From contig LS997567.1 in NCBI GenBank assembly GCA_000469685.2, forward strand, positions 27,866,881 through 27,930,880: 64,000 nt of DNA, given 5' to 3'. The notes under the pieces are model-generated. The model was not told the origin of the DNA. It searched no databases and worked only from the letters and a program-made list of their open reading frames with translations. This document shows, in pieces, positions 46,301 through 55,239 of this stretch. How positions within the stretch are numbered: position 1 is the first letter of the stretch; the number at the start of each line of letters is the position of its first letter. Both the position numbers and the translations under genes were made by a program. The DNA comes from Haemonchus contortus. Its lineage: Eukaryota > Nematoda > Chromadorea > Rhabditida > Trichostrongylidae.

Positions 46301-49300
46301 CTTTTCCCCGAATGTGAGGCTTTAGTCAGACCATGAAAGTAGTACAACGTCGTGGGGACTACGGTGGATCATGTAGTCTAGATTTTTTCTGATTTTCTAT
46401 ACGATCTTCACAGCGAAATTGCGATGGGTGTTTTACGATGTGTACACTCGTAATGGCTTCGAGTGTCTTTCTTCAATCGCATCGGTTGAACGCTGGGAAT
46501 TATTGGTATAAGCGTCAGCTGCGACTAGCCGTCCAGGTTTGACACTGTAACTGTAAGGAAGCAGTTTATGCTCATGCCCTGCCTCCTGTGGGCGCCACCT
46601 GCCATGAGTGTTCAATCCTGTCACCTGCTATTGGGGCTCCCACCCTAACGCTGCCTGCAGCCCGCGTTCCTTCCAAATTTGAACTTTCTAGCTCTAAAAG
46701 ATCAGTTTTCGGGCACACTTTCCGCTCGCGCACGGTTTACGCCCCTGCTCCTTTAAGCGGAGATCAGTCCTGTCACCTGCTATCAGGGTTTCCATTCTGC
46801 CATCTGTATCCCATCAATTTCGGTTACCCTAGTTCTACAGGAACAGTAACTTGTTTTCCTGGTGAGATACCTTTTCGCAAACATCCGCATCTCTTGGGTG
46901 AAGCTGAGCTTGTGCGTTATGTGTTCCCAATAACTCGTCTCATTCTATACTTCTTACCTGACTGAGCCATTACAGAGAGGCGCCAAAAAAGGTGGAGGCA
47001 AAGAGACATCTGTGTATTATATCTATTAATGATACTAAAACGCTTCTGAACTGGATTATCGTCGTTTGTTTATAGTTCCGCTCGCCTGAATGTAACCCCG
47101 CGCACTATCGAAATTTTGGCAAATCTTGCTTCAGTAACCTCCACAACATTGTAAAACACCTACTTGAGAGCACGCTTCTCCCAAAGTAGATGGAGCTTTG
47201 CTGGTTCACCCATTTATAGCACACAATAGAACTTGCTCACTCCATCAATCTTTTTCTGATCTCCAGCATCCGGTGTAAGTGAGTTATAAATTTGTGTGGA
47301 GAGTACCGCTCACTATGAAAACGCTTCGCTCACCGCAGATGAGTCTCTTTCGTCGGAAATGTGACCCACTTCTAATCCCCGCTCATTTTTCCCGCTGTTT
47401 GGGCTTTTCTGAAGCCAAAATAAGTGGTTTTGCTCCGGCACCGCCCAACCGGGCGGCTGTCCCGCCCCCTATTGGCGGGGTTCAGTTGAGCTCGTATGTG
47501 CTCTGCTGATCTCATCCTAGGTCCCACCTATCCTGAACCCCTGTTTGCCTTTCATTTCCTAGGAAGTAAGTAGACTATCCGATCAATTGTGCGTCGCTGT
47601 GGTCTTCAAGACGATATACGGATTGTCGAAATACCTCCAAACACTCTGCGGAAGGTTCTTGTTCGTAGTCGACTTTACGATACTGTATGCGACACTTCTA
47701 ATTGTGTGGTGTGCCCTCATGGCAAAATGGGTGACTGCATGAAGGTGGGATAGGTCTACTTCATGCGTTGCCAAAGCTGTGGATGAGTGTACGTAGGAGA
47801 AACAGGTCGCCCTTTTAGGGTTGAAGAACAATAAAAACCACCACAAACACCTTGGGCTGGGTGGATCAAGGGCGCATACCCGGTTAGGAGCCCCTCGGGT
47901 TTTACTCCACGCAGTTCTATCCTTTGACGTTTCCGTGTCCACATGGCGCTTGAAACCGAGATCGCGTCGCGCAGGACCCTGGAAGCGCTTCGGATTACCC
48001 CAAAAGAACCCCTTATGAACAGGAAGGAAAGTATGGTCATAACCCGTGAACTCGCACCCTTCCTTGACCTGTGTAACCTTTGATCTACGATGGGGTCATT
48101 GAGAGGTGTTACTGGTCATTTTAAACAACGGTTATTATGAGTGTGGTCGTCCCCCTCTATTAGCGGCGGGCTTCAAGGTGAGCAATCCATGCCTCACTCG
48201 ATCAAAGCCTTGGGGGGTTTGCTAGTCATTTTGAAATTTTCTCGGAGTTTTTGTTGAGGCGTTTGGGCGAGCAAGCCACGTATGCTTTGCACTTTTTCAG
48301 GCCCTGACGAAGGCGAAGCAGCCGAAACGTTGGTCATGTAAAGTATTCAATCTCGAGAGGCTTGAAGGATATTCAACTTTACTGTATATCATGCCAATAT
48401 TGCAAGAAGGTTGATCGTGGGCTATCCAATCATTATACTCCCGCATAGCGATATGTAGCAAGTTGAATGTTATTGATCGAAGAGATAAGAACAGTGAGAT
48501 AACAGAAAATTGAATTCTTCGGCACGAAAAATTCACTTTAACTGGCTGAGAAAATTTGAGAAAAGAAAGTTTTAAAGAAAAAATAGTCAGTGAAGTCAAG
48601 CTGATAGTTCTGTAAAAAATGAGCTAATGAGTATTCCATTTCGGTACACGTTGCACATTTCAACTGCGCACAAATAAAAAAATCCGGACTAGCATTTTTG
48701 AAACTTTTCCAGTGCATATCATATTTTTTTCTAAGGTCCTTCATTTCTTACTACTGCCGTTCTCTTCAGTTATATATGTTTTTCCGCTTGAAGGCCCAGT
48801 TCTCGATAGTTCTGGGGTATCTAGTTTAGGCAAGGGAAGGAATTCGTAGTTTACATCGGTGTGAAAGTGGCGGAGAACGTGCAAAAATCTGCATCTTTAG
48901 AGAAATACGAGGCTTTCAAAAAGCCGTTAACGTATGGGTTGGACGAGAATGTAACAAAAAAATGCATGGAAGAGGTATTTGGCCGAGCTGTTTGAATTTG
49001 GGCGTTATTGCAAACCAGCTAGCTACATTGTGCTATCGGCGTGCAACCTAAGCCTAGCGCGAATGTCGTGACCTCTGTAGCCTTTGCAATGCTTGGGACC
49101 CGTCTGCCGAGGGTGTGTACGTCTGCCGGTTTTTAGCCTTATCACTTCCGGTCTGGTCCATTTTCGGGTCCAAAAGCGTCCCTTCTGCTGAGCTTAGGGC
49201 TCGTAGTTCCACTCTAGGTGAAAGAGTCAGAAACCGTTTTTACCTTCTACTAACCCTTTAATAATGATGTGCAGACAGCATAATGACCATCACCACTAAC

Positions 49301-51966
49301 TAAGATCGACTCGCACCGAATTGCGAAGTGACTTGAATCGTACATGAGTTCGCGCACCCCCCAAAGCACATACATTTACACATATATGTCGCACGCAAAG
49401 CATTCACCATAGTGCAACATTTTAAGCATTTTTGACTCTACTTGGTTCTTTTTGAAAACTTGCTGAATTTATTTGCGTTCTTACATATTTTCATTTAGTG
49501 TAATTGAATGAACTTCTGAAGAATACGAGCTGTGCCTTTAGGCCTGGAAAGGCCTTCTCAACCACTCAGATGGCTCGTGGAATTTATGTCACGGCCCTGT
49601 CAGGCTACGGTAGTGGTGGCCTCGTAGGATCTTCAAGAGCAAAAAAGAATCAGTTCACACACTGTGTTCGCAAATCGATAGTAGCATGCGATAAAATACA
49701 TTTTGCAGATTTTCGAAAACTGTGAAGCTACTGACATTTTTACGAGATAAATTGTTTTCCTTTGCTACTGCAATTTCATGGCTTCTCAAAATCATACGGT
49801 AAAAGTTTGAGAACGTCCACGAAGCCTTTGAAAATATATTTGAATGAGCAATAATGCCTAAAATTTTGCAAGTTAGGCACATTTTCAACTTTCACTTACA
49901 ACATATTCAAAAACAACACAACTTGTGTACAGCACAAGCCCGCAGCACACTCATACCCGCAACAAACTCACACATCGTTACACGATGAGCGCAGCGGGTC
50001 CAGAGAATTTTGCCCTCCTGCACCATCTATCATCCTCTTCAGTTGTCAACTTATCTGTTACTAACCGTCAAGGCTCCAACCCATTCCCTGCCCCGTATTT
50101 TTTCTAGTTTCGATACTAATTCGACTGCTATGATTTTTATGAGATTTTTTATGTGTTTGAAGGTGTGCTCTTCGCTAGGAGAGACCGCCGGCAGCCAAGG
50201 AACCGCCATACAGAACCACTAACAGATGAGTCGACAAAACAAGAAACTGCCCCCACACCCAAGTTGATAGTTATATTTGGGTGTTTTCCGATTGTTTCAT
50301 GTTAACGTTTGATATTTCTTGGTGTTCTTTGTTGCAGATGAGCATTGTACTTTTTCTTGCTATCGTGCACGCTTAGTACTGAATCAGACGAACCTCGTAG
50401 GGGTCTAGGAAGAACAGCAGCTTGTCTGCTATCTCGTAAGGCTTCCCTTTCTGAACACGTTTACACCTGAAGATGGAGCTGGCTGCCTAACTGAACCTTG
50501 CCGAGGATTTTTTGTGCGTCGTAAACTTAGACGCTTTGTTCGCGATGTTTTTTATTGCGATCCATTTTGGATCTGGGGAGGTAACAGGTGTTGTCATGGA
50601 GTAGCCTATGTAGCCTATATAGGGCGCAAGAAGTGCTTCAAAATCGTTACATATGCCTTTGCAACAGAGAATTTCTAACGAAGTGCGTATCCACCAGCTT
50701 TCTTGAAAGGCGCTGAAGGGAACAGCGTCTCACGGTGTGATGTAGAGCAACTCTGTGTTAATGAGAATTAGTGCATGGGGAAAGGTCCGCGCATAGAAAC
50801 AGTCAAACAATTGCACACGTTGATCGGCGCAACTGAAGTTTCATCTGAACTCCACGACGCTGGAAGTAAGCCAGTTCAAGTGGGGATATATAGTATTTTG
50901 GCAATCGTAAGGTTCGTTTTCGTTTTCTTCGCTGCAGGCACACTGCTATTCCGTCAATTCTTTCACGCTTTAGCTCAGTAGCAGCACATGAAATTAGCTC
51001 GAACTGTGTATTTAAAGACACGGTTCACGATCATTTTGGGATTCTCTTTTTAGGTTGGAATGCGGATGTGTCGATGTAGTGGAGTACATCGGTGGCGAAG
51101 AAAGCGAGAAAATCCGCCTAGTTCATGCTTTTAAAAGTAGTGGAAGTGAAGAATGTACGAGATCACCGCAACAGGATTGGCATGTAGAGAATTTTTGGAC
51201 GAGATTTAACCTGCTCCTGTTGCGCAAAGAGATGACTTCATCGAGCCGAAGTTGTCCTTAACTGCCTTTCACTGTCACCATGAATTATGACAAGTTGTTT
51301 GAATTTCCTACATTGGTTCCCTTATTAATGTTGCACCTCTACAAAGCCGTTGAAACTCGTCTACTAAGGGTGTGGCATTCACAATCTCTGATTCCTTGTT
51401 GTGCCCCATCCAGGACGTTTTTCGCCCTTGTAACGACAGGTGTGATATAAGGGCAGTAGCGAATTCATACTACAGAGAAATCTTAGAAACCATTTCTGTC
51501 GTGAGCTGTGCCTTTGAGTAACCTTGACGTCGTTCAGTATGAATTTCATTTCGAAGGTCTGGTTGCGATATGCAAGCAGCATAGTGTGTAGCGTCAATTT
51601 ATTATGAGCGTCACATAAGTGGAACTTAGCGTATTCTGAAAACGTAGGGGCTCCTGTCTACCGGACGAGCGGATAACGGACATGGCCAATTATCTTTCCG
51701 ACTTCAAATTCCAACAGTAAAATGGCTATAGTAGGCTAATCCTTCACTATTCCTCCCTAGCTCATTTTCACAATACGAACAACAATGTTACGCAGATTAC
51801 TGTAGGATTTTCCGGTATTCGTCATCTTCGGTTCTAATTCTTTACACTTTTTAGAGAAAAAAATGTCGAATCAAACGGCCATTTTGACGCGTTCAAGATG
51901 CACTTAATGGAAATGCAAGAGTTGGGCTCTTTGAAACAGTGGCAACTTCAAGACCTTTCGTTCCAG
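25177..51966 (+). CDS. uggt: UDP-glucose:glycoprotein glucosyltransferase, N-terminal part (7 exons)
   Basis: UGGT is the soluble ER enzyme that re-glucosylates misfolded N-glycoproteins so that calnexin/calreticulin hold them. Seven exons sum to 903 nt (301 codons); every junction is GT-AG and phases run 2, 1, 0, 2, 0, 2, 0 without a break. The start MVRLLLYVGLLLYCISGAVG is a signal peptide. Family matches in order: SLNSKWNSTSLIAEIS, EDEQLFWRFI, LLKLSLSLRIYSPSVQLFQQ, CVAFFDVHG, RRIQYVLRHYM, LSGYGVELAIKNTEYK, DFHGFNFKQLK and LKQWQLQDLSFQ, all from the N-terminal thioredoxin-like domains. The catalytic GT24 domain is about 1000 residues further on and must lie outside the window; no exon 8 was found before 64000. 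Intron 6 is about 17.3 kb and loaded with transposons. Confidence 0.95.
25372..26965. repeat. Direct duplication of about 90 bp in UGGT intron 1
   Basis: gaaagtttaacaagagagaa, caact, tatggcttatgg and actctgctataactccatcg at 25370-25457 recur with changes at 26876-26965. A 45-bp inverted match also joins 26148-26195 (gggtgaaagaggtt) with 26635-26670. Confidence 0.7.
27012..27150 (+). ncRNA. Hammerhead-ribozyme-like motif with Penelope-type 3' tail
   Basis: CTGACGA at 27022-27028, a short stem II (AGGC ... TTGCC) and CGAAA at 27041-27045 give the two conserved hammerhead boxes. The sequence after it (catgccaagattaagagaag at about 27115-27134) matches the tails after the motifs at 37262 and 48298. 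The box after GAAA reads GG rather than CG, so catalysis is doubtful. Confidence 0.6.
27183..27890. repeat. Foldback element with three hairpins
   Basis: The outer arms are 27183-27265 and 27791-27890 (shared words gggggcagcgcc, gcgcagagaa, aattc and gtgaaaa). Inside them are a large hairpin at 27262-27534 (arms of about 120-140 bp, starting ggctgctttcatagtccgca and meeting at ccccttcgaagg) and a smaller hairpin at 27613-27744 (cctaattttaggaaggaaag against its complement). The left arm of the large hairpin has extra gcgcgctg units. No coding content is credible. Confidence 0.9.
28654..29250. mobile_element. mariner-type deletion derivative
   Basis: The left end ttagggtgttcggaaagttc and the right end (reverse complement ttactagggtgtccggaagg) are inverted repeats with a 3-bp insertion in one copy. 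TA flanks both ends (28652-28653, 29251-29252). At 597 bp it is too short for an autonomous copy. It lies in UGGT intron 1. Confidence 0.7.
30369..30457 (+). CDS. uggt: UGGT exon 2
   Basis: Acceptor ttatttcttag; reads SEFMSKEDEQLFWRFISGIA and DECSAMNWNQ; donor AAG/gtactt. Enters in phase 2, leaves in phase 1. It matches the EFL..ED..FW.F motif that follows exon 1 in the family. Confidence 0.93.
30458..33555. other. UGGT intron 2
   Basis: No coding element recognised. 32760-32880 resembles 38245-38340 (gcagattt, gatcagcgtt, aatggccactgcgac), so it is another copy of a dispersed repeat. Confidence 0.5.
33556..33686 (+). CDS. uggt: UGGT exon 3
   Basis: Acceptor gtgttcag; reads VSDKMKYDFGLQQASKML then SAPLIDLLKLSLSLRIYSPS and VQLFQQ; donor CAG/gtctgt. 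Enters in phase 1, leaves in phase 0. LLK.SLSLR.YSP is diagnostic of UGGT. Confidence 0.95.
33764..33870 (+). CDS. uggt: UGGT exon 4
   Basis: Acceptor gcatattcag; reads IGADHALSCVAFFDVHG then LKGCDASELENAVESAHG; donor AAG/gtgtcg. Leaves in phase 2. The FF.VHG..C....L pattern fits the family. Confidence 0.93.
34190..34364 (+). CDS. uggt: UGGT exon 5
   Basis: Acceptor catttgtag; reads RDPPALFSIDHVFNLGREAE, ITAIIYGEIGTMEWLQLHAK and RRIQYVLRHYMK; donor AAG/gtgagt. Leaves in phase 0. The I.Y.EIGT..W...H pattern and YVLRHY are typical. Confidence 0.95.
34407..34573 (+). CDS. uggt: UGGT exon 6
   Basis: Acceptor either cttattcatag (exon from 34407, adds FLK) or tttttgaag (from 34416); both keep phase 0 and the first has the better consensus. 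Reads KVSLSGYGVELAIKNTEYKV and MGENHDIEDFHGFNFKQLK; donor AA/gtacgt, phase 2. Confidence 0.93.
36440..37070 (-). mobile_element. Penelope-like element 3' end
   Basis: On the minus strand, near 37060, RPLCVRVKEQ is the end of a GIY-YIG core (GETGRPL.VR.KEH pattern). ETEIATRKTLEALWITAKEP then HMNRKEEYIAITRELAPFLD follow (about 36970-36835). After a 230-bp 3' segment comes the hammerhead motif at 36551-36600 and a tail to about 36440. The same order is found on the plus strand at 47580-48430. Frameshifts are present and the RT domain is missing. Confidence 0.82.
36551..36600 (-). ncRNA. Hammerhead ribozyme motif (Penelope-type)
   Basis: On the minus strand: CAGGCC then CTGACGA, stem II AGGC-GAAGCA-GCC, then GAAACGTTG and GCCTG. 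The CTGANGA and GAAA boxes are intact. CAGGCC and GGCCTG can pair as stem I. The candidate cleavage base context is GCC rather than the usual GTC. Confidence 0.75.
37090..37400 (+). mobile_element. Penelope-like element 3' end, second copy
   Basis: The plus strand reads ILTREND and ARKTLEAF (about 37160-37220), the end of the GIY-YIG domain, then after a deletion the hammerhead motif (37262-37302) and the tail cttgagaggcttagag and catatcatgccaagattaga. It lies back to back with the minus-strand copy that ends at 37070. Confidence 0.75.
37260..37302 (+). ncRNA. Hammerhead-like motif, inactivated
   Basis: CTGACGA, stem II AGGC-GAAGCA-GCC and then GTAACGTTGGCC. The GAAA box is mutated to GTAA, so this copy should not self-cleave. 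Confidence 0.7.
38600..41735 (-). mobile_element. Ty3/gypsy LTR retrotransposon remnant
   Basis: Minus strand. Gag starts MASVEAGQGEGQTQG at 41732 with TFQDDVEDTEARIGA. A protease-like block at about 40440-40520 reads FEINICSSLSTIDEKAW, where the catalytic DTG is replaced. RT at 40047-39900 reads WATPLAVVPKPGEEIRNCGD and VTVNPQLDNGQYPLHELDDL. RNase H-like remains lie at about 39060-39150. The connector EIAKATKEGPLLHLVIDYIQ and KRWPRKIRDDKSKPYAVKN at about 38790-38680 precedes the integrase in this family. Homology ends at about 38600; integrase and both LTRs are not seen. Stops and frameshifts throughout. It sits antisense in UGGT intron 6. Confidence 0.85.
42933..43832 (+). pseudogene. Merlin (IS1595/ISXO2-like DDE) transposase, two frameshifts
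   Basis: From ATG 42933: MDFSLKDVFEKLQMDHLQFQ, then a zinc ribbon (CPSCQGSM ... GYVCNRRSC), then the ISXO2-like core QIDETLVTRRRYNRGRWVRR with the first catalytic Asp, and HQWLFGGIERGSGRAFPTIV. At about 43544 the protein shifts to GTTIFSDIW (second Asp) and VNHQLNFVDPRTGAHTQ. Near 43680 it returns to the first frame with YKEVGKRRYGINNARYEDYM and QEFLWKRQFG, ending at TGA 43832. The two shifts cancel. The third acidic residue, expected just after HTQ, is not visible and may be lost in a small deletion. About 299 codons is normal for Merlin. Confidence 0.9.
43980..45190. repeat. Nested inverted-repeat unit, about 200-bp arms
   Basis: The left arm 43980-44180 and right arm 44975-45190 are reverse complements. 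Shared words: ttcgcagccaccttg, attggggcgcacaggcgtca, gcgcaatttctacgtcga, catctcgtccaaatcggc and agcctctcgaactacgat. The 800-bp interior is AT-rich with no recognised coding. It separates the Merlin transposase from its right arm, so it looks like a later insertion. Confidence 0.82.
45626..46178 (-). mobile_element. mariner deletion derivative beside the Merlin unit
   Basis: Ends ttaggctgatgcataattat and (reverse complement) tttgcttgatgcataattat are inverted repeats followed by tgcggatt. TA flanks both ends (45624-45625, 46179-46180). A minus-strand reading DYHVNRFLENGQ at about 45882-45850 recalls the SDYHLF block of mariner. 553 bp long. Confidence 0.75.
46560..47500. repeat. GC-hairpin repeat copies, diverged
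   Basis: 46565-46780 has cctcctgtgggcg, gttcaatcctgtcacctg, ttccaaatttgaactttcta and tgctcctttaagcgg. 47160-47490 has ttgctcactccatcaatctt, gagttataaatttgtgtgg and a GC hairpin gtcccgccccctattggcgg. The second block matches 56100-56300. Confidence 0.7.
47580..48430 (+). mobile_element. Penelope-like element: GIY-YIG part, 3' region and ribozyme
   Basis: The plus strand reads RIVEIPPNTLRKVLVRSRLY then DTVCDTSNCVVCPHGKMGDC (Cys-rich linker) and VYFMRCQSCG, VYVGETGRPFR (GIY-YIG core, 47750-47815), with stops after KVG and CG. A later frame gives ETEIASRRTLEALRITPKEP and LMNRKE (about 47950-48030). A 250-bp 3' segment follows, then the hammerhead motif (48298-48340) and the tail to about 48430. 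Upstream RT is absent (5' truncated), as is common for these elements. Confidence 0.88.
48296..48342 (+). ncRNA. Hammerhead ribozyme motif, best preserved copy
   Basis: CTGACGA (48304-48310), stem II AGGC-GAAGCA-GCC, GAAAC, a GTTG loop and GTC. This gives both conserved boxes plus a canonical GUC cleavage site with a two-base-pair stem III, the layout known for short-stem-III hammerheads of Penelope-like elements. Confidence 0.8.
48430..51012. other. UGGT intron 6, distal part
   Basis: No gene recognised. A 42-codon open stretch at about 48866-48991 (NVQKSASLEKYEAFKKPL) and a 40-codon ORF at 49985-50107 (MSAAGPENFALLHHLSSSS) look mildly coding but have no family and no splice context. Confidence 0.4.
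51013..51517. mobile_element. Non-autonomous TIR element, family CACAGTTCACGAT, copy 1
   Basis: Left end tttaaagacacggttcacga and right end (reverse complement) ctcaaaggcacagctcacga form about 20-bp inverted repeats. An internal block (gacaagttgtttgaatttcc at 51289-51308 with tgtcaccatgaatta before it) is inverted relative to copy 3 at 62495-62550. Confidence 0.65.
51855..51966 (+). CDS. uggt: UGGT exon 7
   Basis: Acceptor acactttttag; completes the split Lys codon of exon 6 and reads EKNVESNGHFDAFKMHLMEM and QELGSLKQWQLQDLSFQ; donor CAG/gtagga, phase 0. LK.WQLQDLSFQ is an invariant UGGT block, so this exon is secure despite lying 17.3 kb from exon 6. Confidence 0.95.
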
Positions 51967-52569
51967 GTAGGAGTACATCTCGTTGAAGGCAAGGCTCAGC
52001 CACTTTAGGGTAAGGTAGAAGTACAACGCGTGTGAAAAAAATCGGGGTTCACTGTGAAATCTCATGACACCTTAGCTCAGTTCATAGCTCTTTTGAGGTT
52101 AGGTCAGTAATCTCGAATAGTGTAAACTAATTTCCTTATGCCAAGAAGCGGAACTGCTAACTAACCACCACTTTTATTTTGAAAAAGATATTCCTCAAAG
52201 AGTTACGGGCTAATGAATTAATCGTTTCAAAAAGTCGACTTCTCTAAGACATCACGATCTTTTATAAAATGTTCACTGTCGTTCGTAGCCTAGGTTATTG
52301 AAAATCGGTCATATTTGTATAGCATAGTATGTAGTGTATGTATGAGTTTGTAGTGTACTGTATGTATGAGTTTTTCAGCAGTACTTCAAGTAGAATTCGC
52401 GTTATTAGGAGGAAAATTCGAATTGATGAGCAGCTCCTCAACGAGAAAAGTCAAAAGAAGCTGCGGCGACCTTAGGAATGAGCATTTGCTTTCGTTATCG
52501 ATGTGAACAAACAGGAATATGAAAAGAGCTATGAGTTCTTGCTCGTTCCTGCCAATTAAGTATTGTGAA

Positions 52570-52688
<119 letters not shown>

Positions 52689-53293
52689 CTGCTCAAGTGT
52701 GGTTCTTTTATGGAGGCATCTTTCATCTTTTCATTTTTGTTGCGAGAAGTTTTCAGCAAAAGCATCGCCTGTCAGCTCTATAAATGTCTGAGTTCCTTCC
52801 CTTAAGGGACCTAAGAGTCTGCAAAGCCAGGTCTTAGTGCAGAATATGTCCTACACGAAAGTTTTTATTCACTTACCTTTCAAATCTCTCCCTCATAGTA
52901 GACGTCATGACTCCTCAAGGAGTTAGGTCATGCAGAAACAGAGCGGCTAAATGGGGAGGGGTTTAAAATTTCTGTGGAACCCTGAATGAAGATCTAGGTG
53001 TATCGATCGAGTACGTGATACTCTTCAAAAAATAGAAGTGGAAACTGCTAATGAGTTCCCCAAAAAAAGTTATGAGCCCTAGAAACTTGCTTGAAGATAG
53101 CTTCAGCTGAAGTACACAGCTGTGTGCAACACAGCAGGCGCTCTCATAGCGGTAGTGCTCTCACTTGTCAGGCGAAGGTTGTGCGTCTGCTTCCCTCCGT
53201 CGCCAAAATTTAGCGTTGCGTGCTTTTATTTTAGAGAAAGTTTCATTGCATTTCCAGTTACATATAACAGCAGTTGCCTTAATTAGGCTATTT

Positions 53294-53974
53294 TAATGGG
53301 CACAGTTCACGATCAGGTTTCCTAGACTTCCCCTCAGGATTACCCAGTGGCCCCCAAGGGTAACCGAAAGGACGCAGGGGGCCCAAAAACTCAAGAGCTA
53401 CGGATTATAGGAGCCCCACTACCGGATCGGCCGGGTGCCACATCTCGACCGATGATGTCAGACGAGTGTAGAGGTGGTTCAGATTGCAATATTCGCGTCA
53501 GGGCCAACACGTTCAGCACGCAATCAGCTGATCGCCGAATAATGAGGCAATGCCTTTCTCCTATTTTATATTTTTCTTTGTCATGCTTTTTGCTGCTGCC
53601 TCTAAGTAGTTTTCTACCTCGAGGAGATGAAAAAGGTGGGCTATTTTTGTTGTTAATAGTTTTTGTTGACGCTTATGAGTGAATGGGTGTTAAGGACATT
53701 TTCGCTTACTGTAAGCAGCTGTTTGCACTAGAACTCAAACTTACGCACTGACTCACCCTGCATAACTCGTCCAAACACCCATTCCTCTTCATTTTTCCGG
53801 TCTCATTCTCGTTCAGCTCCCTTTTAAAACATTTCCAGGATCTTTTGTCACTTCAAAAACACCAATTCGCGCATTTTTCTTCATTCTTTTTCCTTCATCG
53901 CACTTTTTTCCATCTGCTCTTTCATTTTTCGTCGTACCCTGGATAACCTAAAATTATCGTGAACTGTGCCTTTA
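53294..53974. mobile_element. Non-autonomous TIR element, family CACAGTTCACGAT, copy 2
   Basis: Left end aatgggcacagttcacgatc and right end (reverse complement) ttaaaggcacagttcacgat. About 680 bp. Interior is not coding in any convincing frame. Confidence 0.7.
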
Positions 53975-53993
53975 ACGCTCATCGCGTTAACTT

Positions 53994-54857
53994 ACCAGGG
54001 AAGGGGTTCAACTTCCCATAGTACTTTGAATAGAGACCTAGGTATACCGATATGGCTTAGAAGATTATTAACAAATATGGAAGTTAGAACTGCAAAATGA
54101 GTCTACCAAAAAAGTTGTGAGCGTCCAAAATTTGCATGGTTAAAGCACGGAGAGATAGTTACACTTGATAGGTGCAGTTGCCCGCAACCGTTCCTTCTTA
54201 ATGATTTGAGCCAGCGCTTTGTTTCGGCTATCTTGCTATCGCCTATCTATCACCTATCACCACACTTATTTAAAATTTGTCCACGTCATCTTTCTTCATT
54301 TTCAACACCGAAACACACCCACATACGAAGTGTAATAGTCTTGGACACGCGAGAAAACCCAACGTCGATGAAACAACCCAAAAAAATGAATAGAGAAAAC
54401 GTGTATTTTTTGTCTCGAATCAATTGTGTGTTTTATTTACGGCTGTAGAGAGATAGCATGCACGTATGAGGTTAGCATTTCGTGAACAGCATATCTGCTT
54501 CACTCATTTCTTGGATTGTTTCATCAATATTCTGTTTTTTTCGCATATCTATCTTAAGTGATTTGGGTTTCTCCCTCCAACTCGAGAAGTTTTAAATTTG
54601 TAGCGATAGGTAATCGCAAATGATAGCAGGAACAAAATGCTGTCTTCAGTCAGTAAGAAAAAACGGTTTAGGAGCTTTTATTCGAATGAAATCACGTTTT
54701 GCAAAAACGAGAACGACAACGAATTGAACGCTCACGGCTTTTTTGGAAGACTCAATTTGCAGATTTAGTTTCCATATTTGTTACCAACTTTCCGAGAGCT
54801 ATCAGTATACCTAGGTCTCTACTCAAAGTTCCATGGGAAGTTGAAACCCTTCCCTGG
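53994..54857. repeat. Inverted repeat unit, about 140-bp arms
   Basis: Left arm 53994-54135 and right arm 54720-54857 share ccagggaaggggttcaactt, gagacctaggtatac and acaaatatggaa. A third, diverged copy of the arm is at 52935-53100. It begins about 20 bp after the TIR element that ends at 53974. Confidence 0.75.
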
Positions 54858-55239
54858 TTCGGGCAAAACTGCCTGCCTGTTCTTATACTAATTAATACGA
54901 CTATTTTATTGGGAAACACACAGGGGAAGTCGATTTGGAATAGATGTGAATAAAAACAACGTTAACGAAACAACCAAGAAGTGTGTGGAGAAAACATGTT
55001 CTTTACAATTTTTATATTTGCAACTTCATGATGTCACTCTATAGTCATGATGTCAAGGAGAAAATTGGATTTATGAGTAGTCTTCGGAGATTAACAATGT
55101 TTTCTCAGCTGGTTTTGTGTATAGTATTATTTGGTGATTATAAACCCATTAATTAATTAAGAAAAACTCTGAGAAAAAACAAATAATGAGGAAAAGCAAC
55201 TAATGAGGAGGTTGCGGCTCCACGTTGAGTCGTGTTGTC

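Noticed and set aside
50775..50981. 68-codon ORF before UGGT exon 7
   Set aside because: No family resemblance and no splice sites in phase with exons 6 or 7.
54699..54953. Candidate UGGT exon 8
   Set aside because: The reading includes TNFPRAISIPRS but does not fit the expected sequence after LQDLSFQ, and it lies on the arm of an inverted repeat.
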